Below, piece after piece: positions 1 through 6,833 of a DNA stretch of 9,122 nt; the first letter of the stretch is position 1; the number at the start of each line of letters is the position of its first letter. Source of the DNA: Desulfobacterales bacterium (GTDB lineage: Bacteria > Desulfobacterota > Desulfobacteria > Desulfobacterales > UBA5852). The stretch is from NCBI GenBank assembly GCA_016735415.1, contig JAERRP010000435.1, positions 1-9,122 on the forward strand, given 5' to 3'. The notes below the pieces were generated by a model. That model worked only from the letters and a program-made list of their open reading frames with translations, made no database searches and had not been told where the DNA came from. The position numbers and the translations under genes were made by a program.

Positions 1-3
1 AGG

Positions 4-56
4 GGCCGGCCCTCCGGGTGCTGGCCCTTGATGTCTTAAGGCCGGCCTGTTTTTTT
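4..56 (+). terminator. Probable rho-independent terminator of an upstream gene
   Basis: GGCCGGCC at 4-11 can pair with GGCCGGCC at 40-47, and a run of seven T follows at 50-56. The loop is long (28 nt) and can hold a competing inner hairpin (about 1-10 with 20-28), so the exact fold is uncertain. The position fits the end of a + strand gene lying left of the window. In many liv clusters that gene is the periplasmic binding protein, but it is not visible here. Confidence 0.5.
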
Positions 57-162
57 AGGCATAGCATGTCTCCCGTACGATGAGAGGCGATTGAGCAGTC
101 TCTGGAAGTGGCCGGACAAGTTTCATCAGCCGGCAGCGACTTTTCAGGCCATTGCCGGCGAT

Positions 163-166
163 AGGA
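163..166 (+). promoter_or_regulatory. Ribosome binding site that decides the livH start
   Basis: AGGA at 163-166 is 10 nt from the ATG at 177 but only 4 nt from the in-frame TTG at 171. The ATG is therefore the better start codon. No convincing sigma70 promoter was seen between the terminator (about 56) and this site. Confidence 0.6.
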
Positions 167-176
167 AAGATTGCCG

Positions 177-1079
177 ATGGATTATTTTTTTGAGCTGTTT
201 CTGGGCGGTTTGACGCGCGGCAGTATTTATGCGCTCATCGCGCTGGGTTACACCATGGTGTACGGCATCATCGGACTGATCAATTTCGCCCATGGCGAAA
301 TCTATATGATCGGCGCGTTCACCGGCATGATCGTGATCAGTGTATTGACCCTTCTGGGCTGGAATTCAGTGGCCATCATCGTCCTGGCCGCCCTCATCGC
401 CATGATCTATTCGGCGGCCTACGGCTTTACCATCGAAAAGATCGCCTACAAACCCCTGCGGGGTTCCCAGCGCCTGTCAGCCCTGATCAGCGCCATCGGC
501 ATGTCTCTTTTCCTCCAGAACTACGTGCTTCTGGCCCAGACCTCAAATTTTCTGCCTTACCCCAACTTGATCCCCGAGTTTGATTTCATGCAACCCTTCG
601 AGCACATCGTCCGCTCGACCGAAATCGTCCTTTATAGCGTCACCGGCCTGGTGATGGTGTTCCTGACGTTCCTGATCAAATACACGCGGATGGGTAAAGC
701 CATGCGGGCGGTGGCCCAGGATCGCGATATGGCCATGCTGGTGGGCGTGGATGTCAACCGCGTCATTTCCTATACGTTCATTATCGGCTCCTCCATTGCA
801 GCCCTGGGGGGCGTTCTGGTGTCGTCGCATATCGGTCAGGTCAATTTTTATGTCGGGTTCATGGTTGGTATCAAGGCCTTCGTGGCGGCGGTCCTGGGGG
901 GTATCGGCAGTATGCCCGGCGCTGTTCTGGGAAGCCTCGTGCTGGGTTGGACCGAAAGCTTTTTCACCGGATATATTTCCAGTGACTATGAAGACGTTTT
1001 TGCGTTCGTCTTTCTGGTCGTGATTCTGATATTCCGGCCGGCCGGCATCCTCGGCCGGTCCGACACGGACAAGGTCTGA
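177..1079 (+). CDS. livH: Branched-chain amino acid ABC transporter permease LivH
   Basis: LivH is one of the two inner-membrane permeases of the Leu/Ile/Val importer and pairs with LivM to form the channel. The 300-residue protein is mostly hydrophobic helices. Family landmarks are the early GLINFAHGE segment (33-41), the cytoplasmic loop GKAMRAVAQD (173-182) leading into MLVGVDVNRV, which is the likely ATPase contact, the glycine-rich AAVLGGIGSMPGA (237-249), and the C-terminal FRPAGILG (286-293). The length matches the usual LivH of about 300 residues. ATG 177 is chosen over TTG 171 because of its Shine-Dalgarno spacing. It is first in an HMGF operon, 29 nt before livM. Exact substrate preference cannot be read from a permease; amide or urea transporters are related, but the full set here is most like LivHMGF. 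Confidence 0.93.
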   Translation: MDYFFELFLGGLTRGSIYALIALGYTMVYGIIGLINFAHGEIYMIGAFTGMIVISVLTLLGWNSVAIIVLAALIAMIYSAAYGFTIEKIAYKPLRGSQRLSALISAIGMSLFLQNYVLLAQTSNFLPYPNLIPEFDFMQPFEHIVRSTEIVLYSVTGLVMVFLTFLIKYTRMGKAMRAVAQDRDMAMLVGVDVNRVISYTFIIGSSIAALGGVLVSSHIGQVNFYVGFMVGIKAFVAAVLGGIGSMPGAVLGSLVLGWTESFFTGYISSDYEDVFAFVFLVVILIFRPAGILGRSDTDKV

Positions 1080-1108
1080 TCGCCCTAAATCTTTGCGATT
1101 GAATAAGC

Positions 1109-2389
1109 GTGGATAACGCCGACAATGTTCTCGACCCGAGGTTGAAACATCGTAATATGATGACCTTCCAAGAGATAAAGAAATCTTTCCTGACGTCACT
1201 CTGGTTCATGTTTCTCACCTTCCCCATCATGGTGATCAAGGTGAACACCATCGAGAACACCATCGAGTGGCGCTGGTGGCGAATGCTGGGGATCGGGCTG
1301 GGGGCCTTTGTGCTGTCCTTTGTGTGGCGCTATGCCATCGCGCGCAAAGAGGCCGGCAAGAAGCGCGCCGAGGTCAGCAGCGAGGAAACGGTGCCGCTGG
1401 TGCAGCGTCTGCTGGGCAACCCGCGCTTTTTCATCCCCGGGCTGATTGCGACGGTTGTCATGGTGGCGGTCTTCCCCTTTGTTTTTTCCATGTATCAGAC
1501 CAGCATCATGGTTACGGCCCTGATATACGTGATGGTGGGATTGGGGTTGAATATTGTCGTCGGCCTGGCGGGCCTCCTGGACCTTGGTTATGTGGCTTTT
1601 TACGCGGTGGGGGCCTACAGTTATGCCCTTCTGAACTACCATTTCGGTGTCACTTTCTGGATGGCACTGCCGATCGGCGCGTCGCTGGCGTTTTTGTTCG
1701 GTATTATTCTGGGTTTTCCGGTTTTGCGGCTGCGGGGCGACTATCTGGCCATTGTCACCCTGGGGTTCGGGGAAATCATCCGGCTGGTGCTGGAAAACTG
1801 GAATGAATTTTCCTTCGGGCCCAGCGGAATTGCCAACATCCCCAAGCCCGGCCTGTTCGGTCTGGATTTGACCCTTCAGCAATCGACCATTTATATTTAT
1901 TTTGTAATGATCGGGCTGACCCTGATGACGATTTTCGTTGTGCGCCGGCTGCAGGATTCGCGCATCGGCCGGGCCTGGGTTGCCCTGCGGGAAGACGAGG
2001 TGGCCTGTCAGGCCATGGGGGTCGACAAAACCCGCACCAAATTATCGGCTTTTGCCCTGGGGGCCACCTGGGCCGGCATGGGCGGGGTCGTCTTTGCGGC
2101 CAAGACCACCTTTATCAACCCCACAAGCTTCACCATCTGGGAGTCGGTGATCATCCTCTGCGTTGTGGTGCTGGGGGGCATGGGTTCCATCCTCGGTGTC
2201 ATTGTCGGGGCCCTGGTCCTGATTCTCCTGCCGGAATATCTGCGGGATTTCGGCGAGTACCGCATGCTGATCTTCGGTGCCATACTGGTCCTGATGATGG
2301 TCTTCCGGCCGGGCGGCATCATCAGTAATGTCAGGCGGACCTATAAATTCGAGGGACTGGGAAACCAGGCGGAAAACAAGAGCGCATGA
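1109..2389 (+). CDS. livM: Branched-chain amino acid ABC transporter permease LivM
   Basis: This is the second channel subunit of the importer. The 426-residue length matches the long E. coli-type LivM, which carries an extra N-terminal membrane region before the conserved core. The N-terminal part (about 28-75) has two hydrophobic stretches. The core begins near 110 and shows GLGLNIVVGLAGLLDLGY (144-161), FPVLRLRGDYLAIVTLGFGE (203-222), the ATPase-contact loop GRAWVALREDEVA (287-299), VVLGGMGS (353-360) and FRPGGII (399-405). The start is uncertain: GTG 1109 has little Shine-Dalgarno sequence, while ATG 1157 and 1160 follow a GAGG at 1138-1141 at rather long spacing. Either ATG would remove only 16 or 17 residues and leave the first helix intact. 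The stop overlaps the livG start (ATGA, 2386-2389), implying translational coupling. Confidence 0.92.
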   Translation: MDNADNVLDPRLKHRNMMTFQEIKKSFLTSLWFMFLTFPIMVIKVNTIENTIEWRWWRMLGIGLGAFVLSFVWRYAIARKEAGKKRAEVSSEETVPLVQRLLGNPRFFIPGLIATVVMVAVFPFVFSMYQTSIMVTALIYVMVGLGLNIVVGLAGLLDLGYVAFYAVGAYSYALLNYHFGVTFWMALPIGASLAFLFGIILGFPVLRLRGDYLAIVTLGFGEIIRLVLENWNEFSFGPSGIANIPKPGLFGLDLTLQQSTIYIYFVMIGLTLMTIFVVRRLQDSRIGRAWVALREDEVACQAMGVDKTRTKLSAFALGATWAGMGGVVFAAKTTFINPTSFTIWESVIILCVVVLGGMGSILGVIVGALVLILLPEYLRDFGEYRMLIFGAILVLMMVFRPGGIISNVRRTYKFEGLGNQAENKSA

Positions 2390-3174
2390 AACCGGTTTTA
2401 GAAGTCAACCAACTGACCATGGATTTTGGCGGTCTGCGGGCCCTCGACCATATTGATCTCGAGGTGCGCCGGGGTGAAATCATTGCCCTGATTGGCCCCA
2501 ACGGGGCGGGCAAGACCACGTTTTTCAATTGCATTACCGGGCTTTATCCACCGACCAAAGGCGAAATGCTGCTGACCCGCCCGCAGGGGGCGCCGGTCCG
2601 TTTGAACGGCCTGAAGCCCAACAAAGTCACCGAACAGGGCATGGCCCGCACGTTTCAGAATATCCGTCTGTTCCAGAACATGACGGTGCTGGAGAATGTC
2701 ATGATCGGGCGGCACTGCCGGCTGCATTCCGGCATCCCGGGGGCTATTTTCAGACTACCCGCGAACCGGCGGGAAGAAAAACAGATCGTGGAGGACAGCT
2801 ATCGCATGCTGGAAAAAATCGATCTGACCCGTTATGTGAATGAGTTTGCCAAAAATCTTCCCTACGGTGCCCAGCGGCGGCTCGAGATTGCCCGGGCCCT
2901 GGCCACGGAGCCGTTCCTGCTGCTGCTGGACGAACCGGCAGCCGGCATGAGCGTCCAGGAGACCAAAGCGCTCGATGAGCTGATTGTCCGCATTCGGAAT
3001 CAGGAAAAGGTCTCGATTCTTTTGATCGAACACGACATGAAACTGGTCATGAGCCTCTCCGACCGCATCTATGTTGTTGATTACGGCAAGAAAATTGCCG
3101 AGGGCCACCCTGAAGCGATCAAAAATGATCCCGCGGTGATCAAGGCCTATCTCGGAGAAGAAATCGATGCTTGA
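2386..3174 (+). CDS. livG: Branched-chain amino acid ABC transporter ATP-binding protein LivG
   Basis: LivG is one of two cytoplasmic ATPases that power the LivHM channel. All nucleotide-binding motifs are visible: Walker A GPNGAGKTT (37-45), Q-loop Gln91 in the TFQNIRLF segment, the signature LPYGAQRRLEIARAL (158-172), a typical LivG variant of LSGGQ, Walker B LLLLDEP (178-184) with catalytic Glu183, D-loop AAGMS (185-189), and the switch His216 in LLIEHDMKLVMSLSDRIYV. The 262-residue length and the C-terminal AYLGEE fit the family. Its start codon overlaps the livM stop by 4 nt, and its end overlaps livF by 8 nt, so the three proteins are probably made in balanced amounts. Confidence 0.95.
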   Translation: MKPVLEVNQLTMDFGGLRALDHIDLEVRRGEIIALIGPNGAGKTTFFNCITGLYPPTKGEMLLTRPQGAPVRLNGLKPNKVTEQGMARTFQNIRLFQNMTVLENVMIGRHCRLHSGIPGAIFRLPANRREEKQIVEDSYRMLEKIDLTRYVNEFAKNLPYGAQRRLEIARALATEPFLLLLDEPAAGMSVQETKALDELIVRIRNQEKVSILLIEHDMKLVMSLSDRIYVVDYGKKIAEGHPEAIKNDPAVIKAYLGEEIDA

Positions 3175-3874
3175 ACTGGACGACATTAAAACGTTTTACG
3201 GCAACATCCAGGCCTTGAAGGGGGTCAGCCTGGAAATCGCCGCGGGGGAGATCGTCACCCTGATCGGCGCCAACGGGGCGGGCAAGACCACCACGTTGAT
3301 GTCCATCTGCGGGGCCGTGCCGCCGCGGGCCGGTGATATCAAATTCGAGGGCCGCTCCATCCGTAACATGCGCCCCAACGAAATCGTGGCCCTGGGCATC
3401 TCCCAGGTGCCCGAGGGACGGCGGATTTTCCCCTACCTGAGCGTGGCGGAAAATCTTGACATGGGGGCCTTTCTGCGCAACGACCGCGACGGCATCAAAG
3501 AAGATATCGAATATATTTATTCACTCTTTCCGATTCTGGCCGAGCGGCGCCACCAGGCCGGCGGCACCTTGAGCGGCGGCGAACAGCAGATGCTGGCCCT
3601 TTCCCGGGCGATCATGGCCCGGCCGCGGATGCTGCTTCTGGACGAACCTTCGCTGGGTTTGGCGCCCCTGGTGGTCAAACGCATCTTTGAAATCGTCCGC
3701 AAGATCAATAGCGAGAATAAAACCACCATCTTCCTGGTGGAGCAGAACGCCAATCTGGCCCTCAAGGTGGCCCACCGCGGCTATGTCATGGAGAACGGCC
3801 GCATCATCATGAGTGACCGGGCGGAGAATCTGCTGGTCAATGAGGAGGTCCGCAAAGCCTATCTCGGTATCTAG
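3167..3874 (+). CDS. livF: Branched-chain amino acid ABC transporter ATP-binding protein LivF
   Basis: LivF is the second ATPase of the importer and would form a heterodimer with LivG. Motifs in the 235-residue protein are Walker A GANGAGKT (34-41), Q-loop Gln80 (ISQVPEGRRIFPYL), signature LSGGEQQMLALSRA (135-148), and Walker B MLLLDEP (155-161) with Glu160. The switch position is Gln193 (FLVEQNANLAL) instead of His, which is normal for LivF and helps tell it from LivG. GGAG at 3154-3157 is well placed before ATG 3167. The protein ends AYLGI, close to the usual LivF end. Its TAG stop (3872-3874) lies inside the left inverted repeat of the element that follows, so that insertion may have supplied the stop codon or changed the last residue. 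Confidence 0.95.
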   Translation: MLELDDIKTFYGNIQALKGVSLEIAAGEIVTLIGANGAGKTTTLMSICGAVPPRAGDIKFEGRSIRNMRPNEIVALGISQVPEGRRIFPYLSVAENLDMGAFLRNDRDGIKEDIEYIYSLFPILAERRHQAGGTLSGGEQQMLALSRAIMARPRMLLLDEPSLGLAPLVVKRIFEIVRKINSENKTTIFLVEQNANLALKVAHRGYVMENGRIIMSDRAENLLVNEEVRKAYLGI

Positions 3875-4035
3875 TGCCCTGTCATACGCCAACGGACGCA
3901 TTTTACTCGTCCTTTGGCGCCCCTGCTGCGTTGTGACTTCATTTTCATCGCGCGGTTATGCGCCATCGTTGCGCCTTGCAGAAACACCCAATGACTTCGC
4001 AATCTTACGCCATTTGTCACATGACAGGACACTAG
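3871..4035. mobile_element. MITE-like element with 15-bp terminal inverted repeats
   Basis: CTAGTGCCCTGTCAT at 3871-3885 is the inverted copy of ATGACAGGACACTAG at 4021-4035, with 14 of 15 positions matching. The element is 165 bp, codes for nothing convincing, and carries a strong internal hairpin at 3887-3919. Both ends finish in the palindrome CTAG, so the duplicated target could be CTAG or the inner TA; the sequence cannot separate these. It fills most of the 190-bp gap between convergent livF and pncB. Short size, terminal repeats and no transposase fit a non-autonomous miniature element mobilised by an enzyme encoded elsewhere. A dispersed intergenic repeat with no transposition history is the alternative. 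No family name is assigned. Confidence 0.65.
3887..3919. repeat. Internal hairpin of the MITE-like element
   Basis: CGCCAACGGACG at 3887-3898 pairs with CGTCCTTTGGCG at 3908-3919, 11 of 12 positions, around a 9-nt loop. It sits two bases inside the left terminal repeat and has no T run after it, so it does not look like a standard terminator, although it could slow read-through or protect the 3' end of the liv mRNA. Confidence 0.7.
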
Positions 4036-4064
4036 CCCGAAGCCGTTCACCGAAGGCATCTTTT

Positions 4065-5393
4065 TTATTTTTGGAGAGCTTGCAGTCGCGGGCTGATACG
4101 GACAGGGTAGGCTTGGTGACCGTGGATATTTTTATAGCAGACATCCAGGCGGGCAAAGTTGCTTTGAAAGTTCTTCCGGATTTCTTCTAACGGAACTTGC
4201 GGATGGAGGCGTCGGCCTTTGTTCATCACAGGTTCCAGGAGACCTTCCGCGTCTTCAACAATTTCTTCTCTACAGGCGATGATATCCTCTCGATATAGTC
4301 CGTTTTTTCCCGCACGGCGAAAGACCTGTTTCTTGCCGGCCAGGGTAATCTTGCCCGGGCTCAGTTTGCGGACATCCCGATTTCCCCGCCGCACGAGTTT
4401 GTAGACGATATCCATATAGGGCGCATCGGCGGAAACCCCCATGCGGGTGCCGACCCCGAAGGCATCGATGGGGGCGCCAGCCTTCACCACGGCATCGAGA
4501 GCGAACTCATCGAACCCGCTGCTGGCGTAGATTTTGGCGTCTTTCTGGCCCTCGCGGTCCAGGATAGCGCGTACGGCCCGGCTGAGCGTGACCATGTCGC
4601 CGCTGTCCAGTCGAACGCCCCGGAGTTGTTGCCCCCGGACCTGCATTTCGCGGGCGACCGCCGCGGCGTTGCGGGCGCCTTCGATCGTGTCCCAGGTGTC
4701 GATCAGGAAGATGGCGTTCTGCGGGAAGACTTCGGCAAAGGCGCGGAAAGCATCGCGCTCGGATGGGAAAGCCGAGACAAACGAGTGCGCCATGGTGCCG
4801 GAAACCGGAATGCCGAAGCGTTGCCCGGCGCCGACGTTGCTGGTGGCGGCAAAGCCGGTCATGTAGGCGCTGCGGGCCACCTGGTCTCCGGCATCCCGGC
4901 CCTGGGTGCGCCGCAGGGCAAAATCCACCAGGGGCCGTCCCCGGGCGGCATGGACGCAGCGGGATGCTTTGGTGGCGATCAGGGAGGCAAGCCCCAGGGT
5001 GTTGAGAATGAAAGTTTCAACCAGTTGCGCTTCGATCAGGGGGGCTGAAATTTCCATCAGGGGTTCGTCCGGGAAGAAAAGCGTTCCCTCCGGCAGGGCC
5101 CAGATGTCGCCCCTGAAGCGCAATCCACCGAGATAGTCCAGAAAGGCGTCCGGGAAAAGATCGAGCGATCGCAGGTACGTCAAATCTTCCGGAGTGAATT
5201 GATAACGTGAAAGCGCCGCCAGAACCGCTTCCAGTCCAGCGGCCACAGAATAGTTGCGCTTTTTTCCAGGATTGCGGGCAAACACCGAAAAGGTGGCCCG
5301 TTCGGTGTGAAGATGATGGTGGAAATAGCCGGCCGCCATGGTCAGTTCATATAAATCGGTGAAAAGCGCGTCCGCCGGTGGGGGTTGAGCCAT
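4065..5393 (-). CDS. pncB: Nicotinate phosphoribosyltransferase
   Basis: This enzyme joins nicotinate and PRPP, with ATP hydrolysis, to give nicotinate mononucleotide, the entry step of the Preiss-Handler NAD salvage route in the cytoplasm. The 442-residue length suits the family. Visible landmarks are the N-terminal substrate-site segment FTDLYELTMAAGYF (11-24), GTMAHSF (199-205) with His203 at the position of the phosphorylated histidine, IDTWDT (231-236), RLDSGDM (261-267), ASSGFDE (290-296) and AFGVGT (311-316), which belong to the phosphate/PRPP-binding barrel. The C-terminal region (about 370-430) contains the usual Cys/His-bearing extension. GGGAGG lies about 11 nt before the start codon. 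It sits 107 nt downstream of the nicotinamidase-like gene on the same strand, and no promoter was seen in that gap, so co-transcription is likely. Confidence 0.93.
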   Translation of the reverse strand: MAQPPPADALFTDLYELTMAAGYFHHHLHTERATFSVFARNPGKKRNYSVAAGLEAVLAALSRYQFTPEDLTYLRSLDLFPDAFLDYLGGLRFRGDIWALPEGTLFFPDEPLMEISAPLIEAQLVETFILNTLGLASLIATKASRCVHAARGRPLVDFALRRTQGRDAGDQVARSAYMTGFAATSNVGAGQRFGIPVSGTMAHSFVSAFPSERDAFRAFAEVFPQNAIFLIDTWDTIEGARNAAAVAREMQVRGQQLRGVRLDSGDMVTLSRAVRAILDREGQKDAKIYASSGFDEFALDAVVKAGAPIDAFGVGTRMGVSADAPYMDIVYKLVRRGNRDVRKLSPGKITLAGKKQVFRRAGKNGLYREDIIACREEIVEDAEGLLEPVMNKGRRLHPQVPLEEIRKNFQSNFARLDVCYKNIHGHQAYPVRISPRLQALQK

Positions 5394-5500
5394 GCCGTTT
5401 CAGGCCTCCCTGTTATCGCGGTTGCAGCACCCGCCATCGGTGCCAGGGTCACAAAGAAACGCGGGGCATCCGGGAGCCGGTTACAATCGCCGCGCGTCTT

Positions 5501-6538
5501 TCAGCGGTTTGAAATGCCGGGCCAGCCGGGTATCGGATCGGTCGAGCGGACCAGGTGCACCCCCTGATCGGCGAACTTCCGAAAGGCCGCATCGGCCGCA
5601 TCCGTATAGTCGATGACATCGGGAATGACCACCGCTGAGGTGCAGTCCTCCAGCAGGTAGACTTTCCGGGCCAGCTTGTGGTCGGTGGCGCTGATTTCCC
5701 GCAATAAATCATCGATGGTCCAGGCAACGCAATGGCTTTTGGCCTGTCCGGCAATGATGAGCGCATCGAAATTGAGAAGCTTCTGAATGAATTTCAGGTT
5801 TTTGGCGGCAATATTTTCGCCCCGGGGGCCTTTGAGTACTTCGGGGCGCAACACGGAGTAGTTCTCGGTCAAGGGGTTGTTGCCCTTGACCTGAAAGTCG
5901 GGCTGGCCGAAACGGCAGAGGCTGTGGAAGAAAAGCGCCTCTTCCACGGCCGGCACCAGAGCGTGGCCGATGCCGCCCAGCATGGCATGGTAGGGCCAGA
6001 TGGTGAGGCTGTATTTCCCCCGGGCCGCCAGGGTTTGGGTGTAGTGGCGCAGAAAAGCCTGTCCGCGCGCGGCATCGATTCCGAGACCGGGGGCGACATC
6101 CGGATTGAACCGCCAGAGGCCCTGTTCGATATCTTCGGCCGTGACGATGGAAAAGGGTGCCGGGTGTTCGCCCTGATCGTTCACCAGAAAAAGACTGTGA
6201 AAAATCTGGAAGGCCTGGTGCGTATCCAGGGTGGGTGAAATGGTGGTGATCCGGTGCAGGTTGCGGTAGATAAATTCACATAAGCGCTGGTTGTCATCCA
6301 CGGCGCCGGTGCCCGAAGCGCCGCCCACAAACAGCTCGAAGCCGGGGATGCAAAAGGTATTTTGGACATCCACCAGCAGCAGACAGATAAGGAATTGATC
6401 TTCGGCGGAGGGCACGATGTGATGGGTCCGGCGCCAGTTTTCGGCTTCGGCGGCGCGCTGCTGGTATTCCACGCGCCAGACATGGCCGACCTGTTCGGGC
6501 CTGTAGTGGGGCGGGAGGGGTAATACTTCGTTTACCAT
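5501..6538 (-). CDS. Nicotinamidase-like isochorismatase-fold hydrolase (pncA-like), long form
   Basis: The predicted reaction is nicotinamide to nicotinate plus ammonia, feeding the pncB product. Counted from the chosen start, the 345-residue protein has the Asp-Lys-Cys triad of the cysteine hydrolase family: Asp57 in [10 protein letters not shown], Lys218 in [15 protein letters not shown] and Cys270 in [17 protein letters not shown]. Candidate metal ligands are Asp105 and His107 (LDTHQAF), His114, and His184 in IWPYHAML, matching the WPxH segment of PncA proteins. The length is well above the usual 180-220 residues: about 45 extra residues precede the first Asp, and about 55 extra lie between His114 and His184. 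The start is the codon at 6536-6538, with GAGGGAAG upstream, not the in-frame ATG at 6569-6571, which has no ribosome site. Another amidase activity is possible, but the pncB neighbour favours nicotinamide. Confidence 0.8.
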   Translation of the reverse strand: MVNEVLPLPPHYRPEQVGHVWRVEYQQRAAEAENWRRTHHIVPSAEDQFLICLLLVDVQNTFCIPGFELFVGGASGTGAVDDNQRLCEFIYRNLHRITTISPTLDTHQAFQIFHSLFLVNDQGEHPAPFSIVTAEDIEQGLWRFNPDVAPGLGIDAARGQAFLRHYTQTLAARGKYSLTIWPYHAMLGGIGHALVPAVEEALFFHSLCRFGQPDFQVKGNNPLTENYSVLRPEVLKGPRGENIAAKNLKFIQKLLNFDALIIAGQAKSHCVAWTIDDLLREISATDHKLARKVYLLEDCTSAVVIPDVIDYTDAADAAFRKFADQGVHLVRSTDPIPGWPGISNR

Positions 6539-6542
6539 GGCG

Positions 6543-6550
6543 CTTCCCTC
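6543..6550 (-). promoter_or_regulatory. Ribosome binding site that decides the nicotinamidase-like start
   Basis: On the minus strand GAGGGAAG ends 4 nt before the ATG at 6536-6538. The longer reading frame start at 6569-6571 has only GC-rich non-SD sequence before it, so the shorter protein is preferred. Confidence 0.7.
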
Positions 6551-6558
6551 TGTCAGGA

Positions 6559-6587
6559 CCGGGCGCTCCATTTGCGAAGACGCCCGG
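6559..6587 (-). repeat. Inverted repeat in the 5' leader of the nicotinamidase-like gene
   Basis: CCGGGCG at 6559-6565 and CGCCCGG at 6581-6587 form a perfect 7-bp stem with a 15-nt loop, between the promoter at 6608-6636 and the ribosome site at 6543-6550. It may be only a leader hairpin or a binding site; nothing further can be said. Confidence 0.45.
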
Positions 6588-6607
6588 CCGAAATGGGTTT
6601 AGCCCAC

Positions 6608-6636
6608 ATTATGGTGAATACGCCCCGGCCTGTCAA
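6608..6636 (-). promoter_or_regulatory. Sigma70-type promoter for the NAD-salvage pair
   Basis: On the minus strand TTGACA (6631-6636) and CATAAT (6608-6613) are separated by exactly 17 bp. This is a perfect -35 box and a 5/6 -10 box. Transcription would begin near 6601, leaving a leader of roughly 60 nt before the start codon at 6538. Confidence 0.75.
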
Positions 6637-6661
6637 ATTCTAACCACGGCAGCGCCCTGTT

Positions 6662-6690
6662 TTGACAATCGCGGGTGACACCCTTAAGCT
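6662..6690 (+). promoter_or_regulatory. Probable sigma70-type promoter for mntP
   Basis: TTGACA at 6662-6667 is followed after 17 bp by TAAGCT (6685-6690), a weak -10 box. The poor -10 suggests that an activator is needed or that the true -10 is shifted by a base or two. Its -35 box is 25 bp from the divergent -35 box at 6631-6636. Confidence 0.5.
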
Positions 6691-6695
6691 AAGGG
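6681..6695. promoter_or_regulatory. Perfect inverted repeat over the mntP -10 region, possible operator
   Basis: CCCTTA (6681-6686) and TAAGGG (6690-6695) flank AGC and overlap the proposed -10 box. A dimeric regulator bound here would block or control mntP transcription. No known MntR or Fur consensus could be recognised, so the regulator is unknown. Confidence 0.4.
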
Positions 6696-6765
6696 CGCGC
6701 GCAAAAAAACATGCGCTGATGCCACCCGCCGGGCGCCTCAACGCTGAAAATTGCCGATTTAATTT

Positions 6766-6823
6766 TTTGCGAACCCTATGGCTTTTCCCTTTTGTCGCAG
6801 GCTGCGACGCTGATCTTCGCAAA
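6766..6823 (+). promoter_or_regulatory. Structured 5' leader of mntP
   Basis: TTTGCGAA at 6766-6773 pairs perfectly with TTCGCAAA at 6816-6823. Inside it GTCGCA (6794-6799) pairs with TGCGAC (6803-6808) around a 3-nt loop. The outer stem closes 10 nt before the ATG at 6834, next to the weak ribosome site. Transcript from the promoter at 6662-6690 would have a leader of about 135 nt, long for so compact a genome. mntP genes are often controlled by the yybP-ykoY Mn2+ riboswitch, but its conserved core (GGGGAGUA-like and CAAGAC-like) was not found, so this is a structure of unknown role. Confidence 0.4.
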
Positions 6824-6833
6824 GCGGACGGGT

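Noticed and set aside
4042..4075. Possible terminator (GCC...GGC followed by a T run on the + strand) after the element
   Set aside because: Only a 3-bp stem can be formed before the T run, and the T run overlaps the pncB stop codon; too weak to call.
3813..4190. Open frame on the + strand running from livF through the repeat into the end of pncB
   Set aside because: It overlaps two well-supported genes and the inverted-repeat element, has no ribosome site and resembles no protein; it is a by-product of GC-rich coding sequence.
6539..6571. Longer N-terminus for the nicotinamidase-like protein from the ATG at 6569-6571
   Set aside because: No Shine-Dalgarno sequence lies upstream of it, whereas the ATG at 6536-6538 has GAGGGAAG at good spacing.
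6690..6833. Standard yybP-ykoY manganese riboswitch before mntP
   Set aside because: The gene context is right, but the conserved loop sequences of that riboswitch could not be found in the leader.
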